Below, in pieces: positions 8,115-16,017 of a DNA stretch of 64,000 nt (position 1 is its first letter; each line of letters begins with the position of its first letter). The translations under genes were made by a program, and so were the position numbers. This DNA comes from Rhodococcus sovatensis (GTDB lineage Bacteria; Actinomycetota; Actinomycetes; Mycobacteriales; Mycobacteriaceae): the NCBI RefSeq assembly GCF_037327425.1, contig NZ_CP147846.1:5580001-5644000 (forward strand). The letters are read 5' to 3'. The notes beneath the pieces were generated by a model. The model saw nothing but the letters and a program-made list of their open reading frames with translations. It had not been told where the DNA came from and did no database searches.

Positions 8115-9431
8115 CTATGTGACGGGCGAAGTTCGCACTGTGGTTCCGGTTTCGTCGGCGACCTGGGCGATGGGGATGCCGAGGCTCGCTGTTCCGCCGT
8201 ACTGAGCGAGGGCCAGGTTGGCCTCTGCGCAGTCGGGAGCGCCGCCGCTGTTGGAGCCGCTGGTGATGCCGAGAGCCAACGTTCCCGTCACGATTGCGCC
8301 GCCACTGTCACCGGACAATGTGCATGCCGTGCTGGCGAATCCACGGACGGTACGGCTGCTGCCGCCCTCCATGAACAACTGTGTCTCGACCCGGTCGGCC
8401 GCGATGACACCGCAAGTGAACGACGAGGACTGTCCCGATTTGCAGACCGGCGCTCCCACGACCGGCGACGCCATACCAGTGACGGTGATCGTGCTGCCGT
8501 TGGCGCCGCGAACCGTGGGGCGATCTAGACCGGAGGAGACGCCCTGCTCGTTCAGCGCGATGACCGACCAGTCGAGGCCGCTGGAAGATCCGAGACTCGA
8601 ACGATCGACGGTGCCGATCCGAGTGCTCGCCTGCACGTCCGCCGGGTTCGGCAGATAGACGGGCGCTCCACCGGAGCCGGTGTCGGCATTCGGATTGCAG
8701 TGTCCTGCACTGAGATTGACAGGGTTCCCGGATGCGTCGGTAGCGTTGAAACCGAACGAGCAGACGCTGATCTCGGTGGACGGGGTGTCCTTGATATCGC
8801 CCTTGGTGGTGACGTACGTGTCGCCGCCCATCGGCGACGGATCGACTGGCTTCGGTGCTCCCGGAGACAGAATCACCTTCAAGTTGGCGAGCAACGTCGG
8901 AAGGTTGAGAGCACTACCGATTGGGCTGTTGGCCAGATCGATGACGATCTGGTTGTCCAGGATGTCGATCGATGTGCCATTGACCTGACTGGCAACCTCG
9001 CGTGGCAGCGACGCAATCCACGAGTTGAGGTCGGCGAGCGACTTTTCCAGGCCGTCGGCCGACACCGGCGCGTGAGCGGTGTCGTACCCGTCCTTGGCGA
9101 CTGCCTGTGCGGCATCGGGAGTGGTCACGGCGACGACGGCAGTGCCGTCGGGACCGATCCAGGCGCCGGCGAAATCCGACGGCCGGGACGCGCGGAAGTC
9201 GGAAGCGTAGGTGGACAGCTCCTGAGCGCGCGCTGCGCGGTCGAGGTATTCCTGGGGAGAAATCTTCAGATCACGAACGACAGCGTCCGCGAGCTCGCGG
9301 GGGAGCTGATCGGCAGGACTCTGACTTATCGATGATTCTGGGTCTGCCGACGCGGGGGCCGAGAAGATACCGAAAAACAAGAACGCCGTCGAACAGATCA
9401 CTGCGGCGCGCAGTGCCCCCGTGTTACGCAT
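8115..9431 (-). CDS. Secreted trypsin/alpha-lytic-type serine protease (S1)
   Basis: 438 residues with a signal peptide (hydrophobic AVICSTAFLFFGIFSAPASA). A pro-region of about 200 residues comes before the protease domain. The catalytic triad is visible as LSAGHC (His near 243), GLDWSVIAL (Asp near 286) and SGDSGGAIV (Ser near 372). Paired cysteines around the His and Ser suggest disulphides typical of exported chymotrypsin-fold enzymes. It probably acts outside the cell after autocatalytic removal of the pro-region. It stands alone, with its own terminator at 8066-8099. Substrate and regulation are unknown. Confidence 0.9.
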   Translation of the reverse strand: MRNTGALRAAVICSTAFLFFGIFSAPASADPESSISQSPADQLPRELADAVVRDLKISPQEYLDRAARAQELSTYASDFRASRPSDFAGAWIGPDGTAVVAVTTPDAAQAVAKDGYDTAHAPVSADGLEKSLADLNSWIASLPREVASQVNGTSIDILDNQIVIDLANSPIGSALNLPTLLANLKVILSPGAPKPVDPSPMGGDTYVTTKGDIKDTPSTEISVCSFGFNATDASGNPVNLSAGHCNPNADTGSGGAPVYLPNPADVQASTRIGTVDRSSLGSSSGLDWSVIALNEQGVSSGLDRPTVRGANGSTITVTGMASPVVGAPVCKSGQSSSFTCGVIAADRVETQLFMEGGSSRTVRGFASTACTLSGDSGGAIVTGTLALGITSGSNSGGAPDCAEANLALAQYGGTASLGIPIAQVADETGTTVRTSPVT

Positions 9432-9536
9432 GAAATCCCTTCATCGGGTCTGAGCATCAGCGCCCCACCCTAGGCCATAACGTCACAGATGGTGGGAACC
9501 CGCAGCTCACAGCGATGAGCAGGAGCGTCCCCTGCG

Positions 9537-10610
9537 TCAGCCTGCGCCCGGGATACCGAGCGCAGGCGGCAGTTCACGCAGAGTGAGCCGCGGGATCTCC
9601 ATACGAGGAGGGAGGGACCGTGGCGTCGTAGCGGGTGGGGGTTCGGCTACCGGTGGCGGTTCGACGGCAGGTGGCGGTGCCACGGGCGGAGCCGGCTCGG
9701 GTGGCACGGTCTCGACGGCTTCCTGCGGGGGCAGTTCGGGAGGTGCCTCGGTGGTCGGCGGTGCGGGCTCCGTGGTGGGAAACGGAACAGCTACGGCTTG
9801 CGGGGTGGTGGGCGGCGCCGCCGACGTAGTGGACGGGGACTGCGCATCCGTGATCGGAGGCGGTGTTACTTCTGCTCCGTCCGAGAAAGTGCCGAGAGCA
9901 GCCGCGATCCCGATCGATGCCAGAATCACCGCAGCAGCCAGACCGGTGACGACCAGCAATGGCTTTCGCTTGCGGCGCTCGCTCTCGGGAGCGGACCGGG
10001 AGGGCTCTGCCACTGCGACGGGTATGGCCTCGGAAAATGCCAGTGCTTGCGGCGACGCGATGACCGGTAGCGCATCGGTATCTGCAGCGTCGCCAGATCG
10101 ACCGCCCTCGAGCACGGCCAGTGCACCGATCGCCAGCGCGACGTCGTCGGGCAATCCAGCGCCCGAGTCGAGTGCCGCGTAGGCGCTTCTCGCAGCGGTC
10201 TGCGGCACGAGGTGGACGCCGCGCAGGCCGGTGTGGTCCAGCGCTCCGAGAAGTAGATCGATTTCGCCGGTTCCCCAGCTGTCGGGATGAACGACTGCGA
10301 CGCTGGGTGTCACCCCGCCGTGGCGGGATCTTGTCATCGCGACGAGGCAGTTCACCGCATGCGCGACGAGATCCTCGGCGAGATAGACGTCGTCCTCGGC
10401 AGGTGGGCGTCCGACGCGTGAGATGGATGCGGCAACCGTCGGCGCACCGTCCTCGGACTCGTGCTGGGTTTCTGTGCCGAGGCTGACGGTTCCATCCTCG
10501 GCGAAGCTCAGTTGGGTCGTCGTTTCGAAGACTGTCGGGTCCACACTTGTGTCCCTGCGGTGTACAGCGACGGAGTTCGTGTCACCGATCGATACAGCGA
10601 GGTACCCCAT
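9537..10610 (-). CDS. Hsp70 N-lobe-like protein with membrane anchor and Pro-rich tail (second copy)
   Basis: 357 residues. The start LAVSIGDTNSVAVHRR mirrors the phosphate-1 loop of Hsp70/actin-fold ATPases, and AVVHPDSWGTGEIDLLLGAL matches the subdomain IB segment of the full-length paralogue at 14010-15764. The phosphate-2 and adenosine motifs of Hsp70 are absent, so only an N-lobe-like part remains (to about residue 165). A basic stretch (SERRKRKP) precedes one membrane helix (about 219-240), then about 110 residues of Pro/Glu/Thr-rich tail, presumably outside the membrane. Its ATG overlaps the stop of the preceding gene (TGATG), indicating translational coupling. ATP binding is doubtful. 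Confidence 0.7.
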   Translation of the reverse strand: MGYLAVSIGDTNSVAVHRRDTSVDPTVFETTTQLSFAEDGTVSLGTETQHESEDGAPTVAASISRVGRPPAEDDVYLAEDLVAHAVNCLVAMTRSRHGGVTPSVAVVHPDSWGTGEIDLLLGALDHTGLRGVHLVPQTAARSAYAALDSGAGLPDDVALAIGALAVLEGGRSGDAADTDALPVIASPQALAFSEAIPVAVAEPSRSAPESERRKRKPLLVVTGLAAAVILASIGIAAALGTFSDGAEVTPPPITDAQSPSTTSAAPPTTPQAVAVPFPTTEPAPPTTEAPPELPPQEAVETVPPEPAPPVAPPPAVEPPPVAEPPPATTPRSLPPRMEIPRLTLRELPPALGIPGAG

Positions 10611-11830
10611 CAGGCGCCCCGTTCCGAATTCGTCGACCCGTTCGGCGCCGACGGGGTGTCCGTGCCTCCATCGTCGCCAGGTCCGGTTCCTCCGCCTGGA
10701 GTTCCCTCGCCTGGAGTTCCCTCGCCCGGGGTTTCCCCGCCTGGGGTTCCCTCGCCTGGCGTCTCACCACCCGGCGTCTCACCACCCGGCGTCTCACTAT
10801 CCGGAGTTTCACCGTCCGGCGAATCGTCGGTGGGCGGAGTGTCGTCAGCGGGGGTGTCCACGTCGCTGCTGGGTGCAGTCGAGTTGGACGCAGGATTGGT
10901 CCTGGGGAGTTCCTCGGTAGTGCGGCCGACCTCGGAGTCAGCCGTCGGTGTGCCCGGGTCCAGCGTGGATGGCGCTGGTGCAGCCGGTTCGATGATCGGC
11001 ACCACCGTCGGGAACGGGATGGCGGACGTGGGAGAGCTGGCCGTCGTCCGTGGAGCCGCAGCCGGTGCGCCCTCGATCACGGGGATCGAGGGCGTCGTCG
11101 AGTCCTGCAGGATCAGCGACACGACACCGCCGCCGAGTGCCAGGACGGCGGCCAACGCGACAGCTGCAAGTACTGGCGTGCGTGCCCAGATCGGTCGTGC
11201 CGGCCGGGCGAGAAGAATCTCCTCGGTCACTGCGTCGACCGGGTATTCGGACGCGATCGACGCCGCTCCCCGCGCCGCTGCGATCCCGGTGTCTGCACCG
11301 GCCCAGGTTGCCCGTGTGGTGTTCGCCCAGGCAGCGAGGGCATCGGTTTCGGATACGAGTGCGACGTGATCGAGGCCGTGCCGGTTCATGGCGATCCGAA
11401 CATCGGAAACTCGTTCGGCTGTCCACGATGCGGGGAACGTTGCTGCCGCGGCCATGCGCGACATATCGGTACCGACCGACTGGGCGACCTCCGCCAACAG
11501 GCAGCGCAGCGTCATCGCGATGAGGTCGCCGGGCTCGAATCCGGAGTCGACCTCGGCTCCGACGTAGCCGGTGAACTCCGCAGCATGAAGGTCGTCGGTA
11601 CCGCCCAGTGATACCGAATTGTCGGCGTGGACGTACAGGACTGTGCTGTGCAACGACGCGACGTGCAGCGACGGGTTGGCCGCGCTGGGACGCGAGACAG
11701 CGGCGATGGACCGCTCGTCGTCGATGTACAACCCGACGTCGGGCAGGCCGACATACGACGAGAAGGCCGCGTCTGGCTCGGCGTGGCGGTTCGACATGTT
11801 CTGCGCTACCTCGTCAACTGATCGGCGCAC
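10610..11830 (-). CDS. Hsp70 N-lobe-like protein with membrane anchor and repeat tail (first copy)
   Basis: 406 residues from a GTG at 11830; an ATG at 11797 is an alternative start. The N-terminal domain aligns by pattern with the other Hsp70-like proteins here (VGLYIDDERSIAAVSR; ATFPASWTAERVSDVRIAMN; ALVSETDALAAWA) but has even less of the ATP-binding loop, and it lacks the C-lobe. One membrane helix lies near 220-245 (PVLAAVALAAVLALGGGVVS). The tail of about 160 residues is Pro/Thr/Ser/Glu-rich and ends in tandem pentapeptides of the form GETPG/GEGTP, encoded by 15-base repeats around 10680-10810. It lies downstream of the LuxR gene and is coupled to the next gene. Confidence 0.65.
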   Translation of the reverse strand: MRRSVDEVAQNMSNRHAEPDAAFSSYVGLPDVGLYIDDERSIAAVSRPSAANPSLHVASLHSTVLYVHADNSVSLGGTDDLHAAEFTGYVGAEVDSGFEPGDLIAMTLRCLLAEVAQSVGTDMSRMAAAATFPASWTAERVSDVRIAMNRHGLDHVALVSETDALAAWANTTRATWAGADTGIAAARGAASIASEYPVDAVTEEILLARPARPIWARTPVLAAVALAAVLALGGGVVSLILQDSTTPSIPVIEGAPAAAPRTTASSPTSAIPFPTVVPIIEPAAPAPSTLDPGTPTADSEVGRTTEELPRTNPASNSTAPSSDVDTPADDTPPTDDSPDGETPDSETPGGETPGGETPGEGTPGGETPGEGTPGEGTPGGGTGPGDDGGTDTPSAPNGSTNSERGA

Positions 11831-11878
11831 CGGGCGGTCACCGCACTGTCAAGGATGTCGCTTTTCGGCGTGCCGGAG

Positions 11879-13999
11879 TTACACGTCCGTCGAATCCGCG
11901 CCGTATCCCAGTGCTCGAAGCATCGACAGCAGCTCTGACCTGGAGCCCGCGCCGAGCCGTCGACGGATCCGAGCCACGTGGTGCTCGACGGTCTTGGCCG
12001 ATATGTAGAGGCGTGCGCCCGCCTCGCGGTACGTGACGCCGAGGACGAGGAGTTCGGCGACCTCGGCTTCACGGGCGCTGAGGGAGCCTTTCGGTTCGTC
12101 GGCGACGTCGGCTGTCGGAGCGGACGCCGGCAGCCGCAGCGAGCGCGCTACTTGCAACAGCGAGGTCGCGGAACGAGTGTCTGCGACGCGTAGAGCCGCT
12201 TCGCTGGCGAGGCGAGCTCCATCCCAGGACAACCCGAAGCGGGTCAACGACCGGGCGGCCAGCTCGACTTCCGGCACATCGGGGTGGCCCTGTAGAACGC
12301 CGAGCCACGCTCGCCCCGCTGCAGCAAGCGCCGCAGCGTAGTGATTCGATTCCGCTGATCGTGCAAGTGCGCGGGCGTGGGGGACGAGCTCGGCCGGGCG
12401 CTCGCCCAGAATCGCGGCCTGTACGCCGTACCAGTGGAGCGCCGAGGACCACACACGCGGCTCGTCGAGCTGGGCGATCACCGCGTCCGCCTGCGCGAGG
12501 AGGTGAGATACCCGCTCCGGCTGACCGACGCGGACGGCGGCGAGCCACAGCTCTCCCACTGGCAGGAAGGACAACAGATCCACCGAGTACGACGCGACGA
12601 CGTCCTGCGCATCGTCCCATGCCTTCGACAACGATCCGCTGTCACCGGACCGCCGTGCGAGGCCGACACGAAGGCCGTGGAGAAAGAGCTGATTCCGGCT
12701 GTGAGACAACGGGATCTGGACGGAATCGATGCGGGCCTGGGCGCTGGTGACGTCCCCGGCCAGCATCGCCGTCCAGGCGTGCAGTAGTGCGATTCGCGCT
12801 GCGTGGGGGTGTCTGGGCGGCAGCGTCGCGGCAGCTCGGACCGCCGTCGACTCGGCTCGGGCAAGGTCGCCGCCGTGCAGCGCGAACAGGATCGCCGTTG
12901 CGGCAGCTGAATCGGGGGTTGCGCCGCGAGATGCTGCGGCCGAGAGCGAGACCGCCCGCATCAAGGTGGACGTGGCAGCGGTCGCTTCCGCCGTGGAGAT
13001 CGCCGTGACGGACTCGCGCAGACCCGCTGCGAGTAGGCCGGTCGCCGCGCTGGACGCGGTGGGTGGCGCGTTCGATGCGCCGGCCATGGCGTCGGCGACT
13101 GTCCGATCGCCGACGGTCAGTGCCACCGCAGCAGCGATATCGGCATCGCTTCCTGCGCGTTCGACGCCGAGCCACGAGTACAACGCGCTGCTTCGAGTCG
13201 CCATTCCTCGTTCGGCGGCGACCGCTGCGGACACTCGTATGGTGGTGCGCAGTTGCCGATCGTCGACCGACTCATGTTGTTCCAGAACCGAATCGCAGAA
13301 CTGCTCGGCCGACAGGAGGTCACCGAGCAGAAACGCGATCTCGGCGCGCTGCGGGGCCAGCGCGATCGCGTCGGCTCCGGCGTCGACGGCGTACCCGTAC
13401 AGCAGTGCCGCGGAGTCGATTCCAGCTCCCGATGCCGAGGACGCCAGGAAGTGTGCAAGTTCGCCGTGACGAACACCGGCCCGTGCCATCATCACGGCCG
13501 TTGATGTATCGAGAGTATCTGTCTTGCAGCGATATTCGAGAAGCCTGGTGGCTGTGGCCAGGACTCGTCGCCGGCCGATGGCACCGATCAGGGCGTTGTC
13601 GAGGTCGGGGAGTGCGGTGAACGAGTCGGACACCAGCCCAGCAGCGACCGCTTCGTCCAGTATGGAATCGACATCCGAGATCCCATCGACGAGATCGACC
13701 ATTGCATCGTGGTCCGCGCCGACACCGAAGTGCGCCAACGTCACCACGGTTCGGTCGATCTCGCTCATCGCTCGCAGCACCTCGATGCGATGACCACGCA
13801 CCGCGTCGGCGACGACTTTGGTGACCGCGGAGTCGGCATCGGAATGCTGGGCGGCGTCGAGCGCCGCATCCACCGTCCGTGGGCAACCTCCGGTGATGGT
13901 CGCGATCGTCCCCGCGAGTGCCGCAGAAATCGGGTGGCCTCGATCGGCGGCCAGCGCTGCGATGTCGGGTTTCGTCAACCGTTCACGTGCGGGGGTCAC
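11879..13999 (-). CDS. IniR-like LuxR-family regulator lacking a P-loop
   Basis: 706 residues from a GTG ten bases after the Hsp70-like stop. The C-terminus (about 640-700) is a textbook LuxR helix-turn-helix (LSAREAEVAELLVLGVTYRE; ISAKTVEHHVARIRRRLGAG). The middle is helical and Ala-rich like the TPR/MalT sensor region. The first residues (DIAALAADRGHPISAALAGT, then ITGGCPRTVDAA) resemble the end of a STAND-type ATPase module, but no Walker A motif occurs anywhere. Position and orientation relative to iniBAC match M. tuberculosis iniR (Rv0339c, about 832 residues), an activator of iniBAC. Loss of the ATPase beside an Hsp70-like ATPase gene is notable. Confidence 0.8.
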   Translation of the reverse strand: MTPARERLTKPDIAALAADRGHPISAALAGTIATITGGCPRTVDAALDAAQHSDADSAVTKVVADAVRGHRIEVLRAMSEIDRTVVTLAHFGVGADHDAMVDLVDGISDVDSILDEAVAAGLVSDSFTALPDLDNALIGAIGRRRVLATATRLLEYRCKTDTLDTSTAVMMARAGVRHGELAHFLASSASGAGIDSAALLYGYAVDAGADAIALAPQRAEIAFLLGDLLSAEQFCDSVLEQHESVDDRQLRTTIRVSAAVAAERGMATRSSALYSWLGVERAGSDADIAAAVALTVGDRTVADAMAGASNAPPTASSAATGLLAAGLRESVTAISTAEATAATSTLMRAVSLSAAASRGATPDSAAATAILFALHGGDLARAESTAVRAAATLPPRHPHAARIALLHAWTAMLAGDVTSAQARIDSVQIPLSHSRNQLFLHGLRVGLARRSGDSGSLSKAWDDAQDVVASYSVDLLSFLPVGELWLAAVRVGQPERVSHLLAQADAVIAQLDEPRVWSSALHWYGVQAAILGERPAELVPHARALARSAESNHYAAALAAAGRAWLGVLQGHPDVPEVELAARSLTRFGLSWDGARLASEAALRVADTRSATSLLQVARSLRLPASAPTADVADEPKGSLSAREAEVAELLVLGVTYREAGARLYISAKTVEHHVARIRRRLGAGSRSELLSMLRALGYGADSTDV

Positions 14000-14009
14000 A
14001 ACCGACGGC

Positions 14010-15764
14010 CTAGTTGATGATCCGACCGGTGATCGGGTCGATCAGACGCCCAAGGGAATCCGTCGTCTTTCCGATCAAATTGCCCGCGCTGTCCAGGGTT
14101 CCGGGCAGCGGATTCTGAACGGGCGGAACGTTGATCACCGGCGCCTGGGGGACCTCGACGTTGGGAGCCTGGGGGCTCGGGGCCTGCACGCTGGGTACCT
14201 GCACGCTCGGCACGGTGACATCCGGAACTGTCGCTGCCGGAGCTGGAGCCGCAGCCCCTGGGGCCGCGGGAGCGGCGCCGGCGTTGGGAGCGGCCACGAC
14301 GCTGCCGTCCTCGGCGATAACGGTGCCCGCGGCCGGGACGAGGCTGCCGTCCGCGGCGACGGTCGGTGCGGGCAATCCGTTCGCGGTAGTGGCGCCGACG
14401 ATGGCATCGGCGATGGCTGCCTCCGTCGTCTCGGGTGCGGTCGTACTGCTGGTACCCGCAGTGTTCTCGGAAACAGTCTCGGCCGGTTCGTTGGATGTCA
14501 GAGCGGTGCCGACGGATAGTCCGCCACCGGCAATGACCACCAGCGCGGCCACTGACGCAAAGACGATGCCTGCCTTCTTGCGCCCGGACATCCCGGGGGA
14601 CGCGGCAGCACTGCCGACGGACGCCGATGCCGGGCGTGGAGTTGGCCGGGGCATGACCGCTGCGACGGGCGCCGGTGGAACGTCGGCGACGACGGAACCG
14701 GAGATCTCGTTGGCGATGATCGCGCCACCGATGGCCGGGATGCGGTCGGGGTTCGGTCCGGTCGCAACGGGTACCCGCAGTTCCGAGGAAATGAGCTCGG
14801 CGACAAGGGGAATGCTCGAACTTCCACCCGTGAGCAGCACCTGGGTGACGTCGGAAACGTCTAGGCCTGCAGTGTGCAAGGTGTCGCGGATCAACTCGAC
14901 GGTCTCGAGAATCGGTTGGCGGACGAGTTCCTCGATCTCGTCACGAACGAGGCGGGTGTCGCTGTGCAGACCCGGTAGCTCGACGGTAAGTGTTGTCGCC
15001 GTTTCGTACGAAAGCTGTTCCTTCGCTTCGCAACACCGCGCGCGCAGTTCCACGAGCGCGCCGACCGTATCGGGATCGAACGGGTCGAACTCGAACGGCT
15101 GGCTGCCCGAGACGGTGTCGAGAACGTACTGGGTGATGAGGTGATCGAACTGAGATCCGCCGAAATCCTGTGAGTGGACTCCGGTTCCGATGACGCCGGC
15201 TTCGGAACCGGTGCGCATCAACGTGAGGGCAAGTGAGGTTGCACCGAGATCGTAGATGACCGTCAGGCCGTCGCTTTGTGCTCCCCGTGAGGCTTCGAGC
15301 CAGCGCATCGCCGCGAACGACTCGGGGACGAGGGTGGCGTCGGGAACCCCTGCACGTCCGAGGGCTTCGCGCAGGACATCGGCAGTGTAGGCAGTCCATC
15401 GATCGGGATGGGTGACGATGACGGCCGGCTCGGTGGTGGCACCCGCAGCTACCTCGGCCACCAGCGCGCGGGTCGCGGTCGCGAACAGATCCTCGGCGAG
15501 GTACGACACGCCGTCCTCGTCGAGCAGTGGAACTGGATCCCCCACCCGGTCTGCGAATCCGGTGATCAGATGGCGCTGTGGCCGATCCGACAGAGCGGCA
15601 AGGTTCGGCGTCGCACCGGGGCGGAGATCGAGAGCCGAGCGGCGCACAACCGTGGGCATTGCCTCATCGGTGGCGAAGTCGCGCGATGCATACGGGTCGT
15701 AGGAAGTATCCAGGGCGGCCACCGAGGTGACCGTGCCGATCCGTATACCGAGCCCTGCGCTCAT
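14010..15764 (-). CDS. Membrane-anchored Hsp70-like actin-fold ATPase
   Basis: 584 residues from the ATG at 15764, which has GGAG six bases upstream; a longer frame to 15830 lacks a ribosome site. All three Hsp70 nucleotide motifs are recognisable: phosphate 1 (LGIRIGTVTSVAALD), phosphate 2 (VIYDLGATSLALTLM, near 190) and adenosine (VLLTGGSSSIPLVAELI, near 310). Instead of a substrate-binding domain there is a linker, one membrane helix near 415-440 (GIVFASVAALVVIAGGG) and a tail rich in Ala/Pro/Val with repeated VPSVQ/APS units. It is therefore not a classical chaperone but an Hsp70-like sensor or scaffold facing two compartments. It is the first gene of the minus-strand ini-associated operon, divergent from iniB. 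Confidence 0.85.
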   Translation of the reverse strand: MSAGLGIRIGTVTSVAALDTSYDPYASRDFATDEAMPTVVRRSALDLRPGATPNLAALSDRPQRHLITGFADRVGDPVPLLDEDGVSYLAEDLFATATRALVAEVAAGATTEPAVIVTHPDRWTAYTADVLREALGRAGVPDATLVPESFAAMRWLEASRGAQSDGLTVIYDLGATSLALTLMRTGSEAGVIGTGVHSQDFGGSQFDHLITQYVLDTVSGSQPFEFDPFDPDTVGALVELRARCCEAKEQLSYETATTLTVELPGLHSDTRLVRDEIEELVRQPILETVELIRDTLHTAGLDVSDVTQVLLTGGSSSIPLVAELISSELRVPVATGPNPDRIPAIGGAIIANEISGSVVADVPPAPVAAVMPRPTPRPASASVGSAAASPGMSGRKKAGIVFASVAALVVIAGGGLSVGTALTSNEPAETVSENTAGTSSTTAPETTEAAIADAIVGATTANGLPAPTVAADGSLVPAAGTVIAEDGSVVAAPNAGAAPAAPGAAAPAPAATVPDVTVPSVQVPSVQAPSPQAPNVEVPQAPVINVPPVQNPLPGTLDSAGNLIGKTTDSLGRLIDPITGRIIN

Positions 15765-15872
15765 CTGCATCTCCGATTTCTCTGCCCGCGACGCCCGCCG
15801 ACGCTGTAGTGGATGTCGCCAGCATGGCATCTTTCGTTACGTCTCACAGCAGGTGGCGGCCTACATGCGGGC

Positions 15873-15940
15873 AAACCCCCTAGTGGATGGGAATCCCCTA
15901 ATGCGCCACCCCTGGGTGTCCTGGATCGAGTAGGGGGATC
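15873..15940. promoter_or_regulatory. Three TAGGGG boxes in the hsp70-like / iniB divergent promoter
   Basis: TAGGGGATTC (minus strand, 15891-15900), TAGGGGGTTT (minus strand, 15873-15882) and TAGGGGGATC (plus strand, 15931-15940). The two minus-strand boxes are 18 bases apart. They lie upstream of a plausible iniB promoter (TTGGGA at 15948, 17-base spacer, TAGCTT at 15971). G-rich asymmetric boxes in such an array are reminiscent of MalT-type sites, so the IniR-like regulator is the obvious candidate. This is inference. Confidence 0.45.
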
Positions 15941-16017
15941 GACCCCGTTGGGAGAACTGCGTGGTGCCCATAGCTTTGTGATCAACCACGAACGTCCGAC
16001 ATCGAAGGAGCCACGCA

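Noticed and set aside
10680..10815. Short regularly spaced repeats that could suggest a CRISPR array
   Set aside because: They are 15-base coding repeats for GETPG-type pentapeptides without unique spacers.
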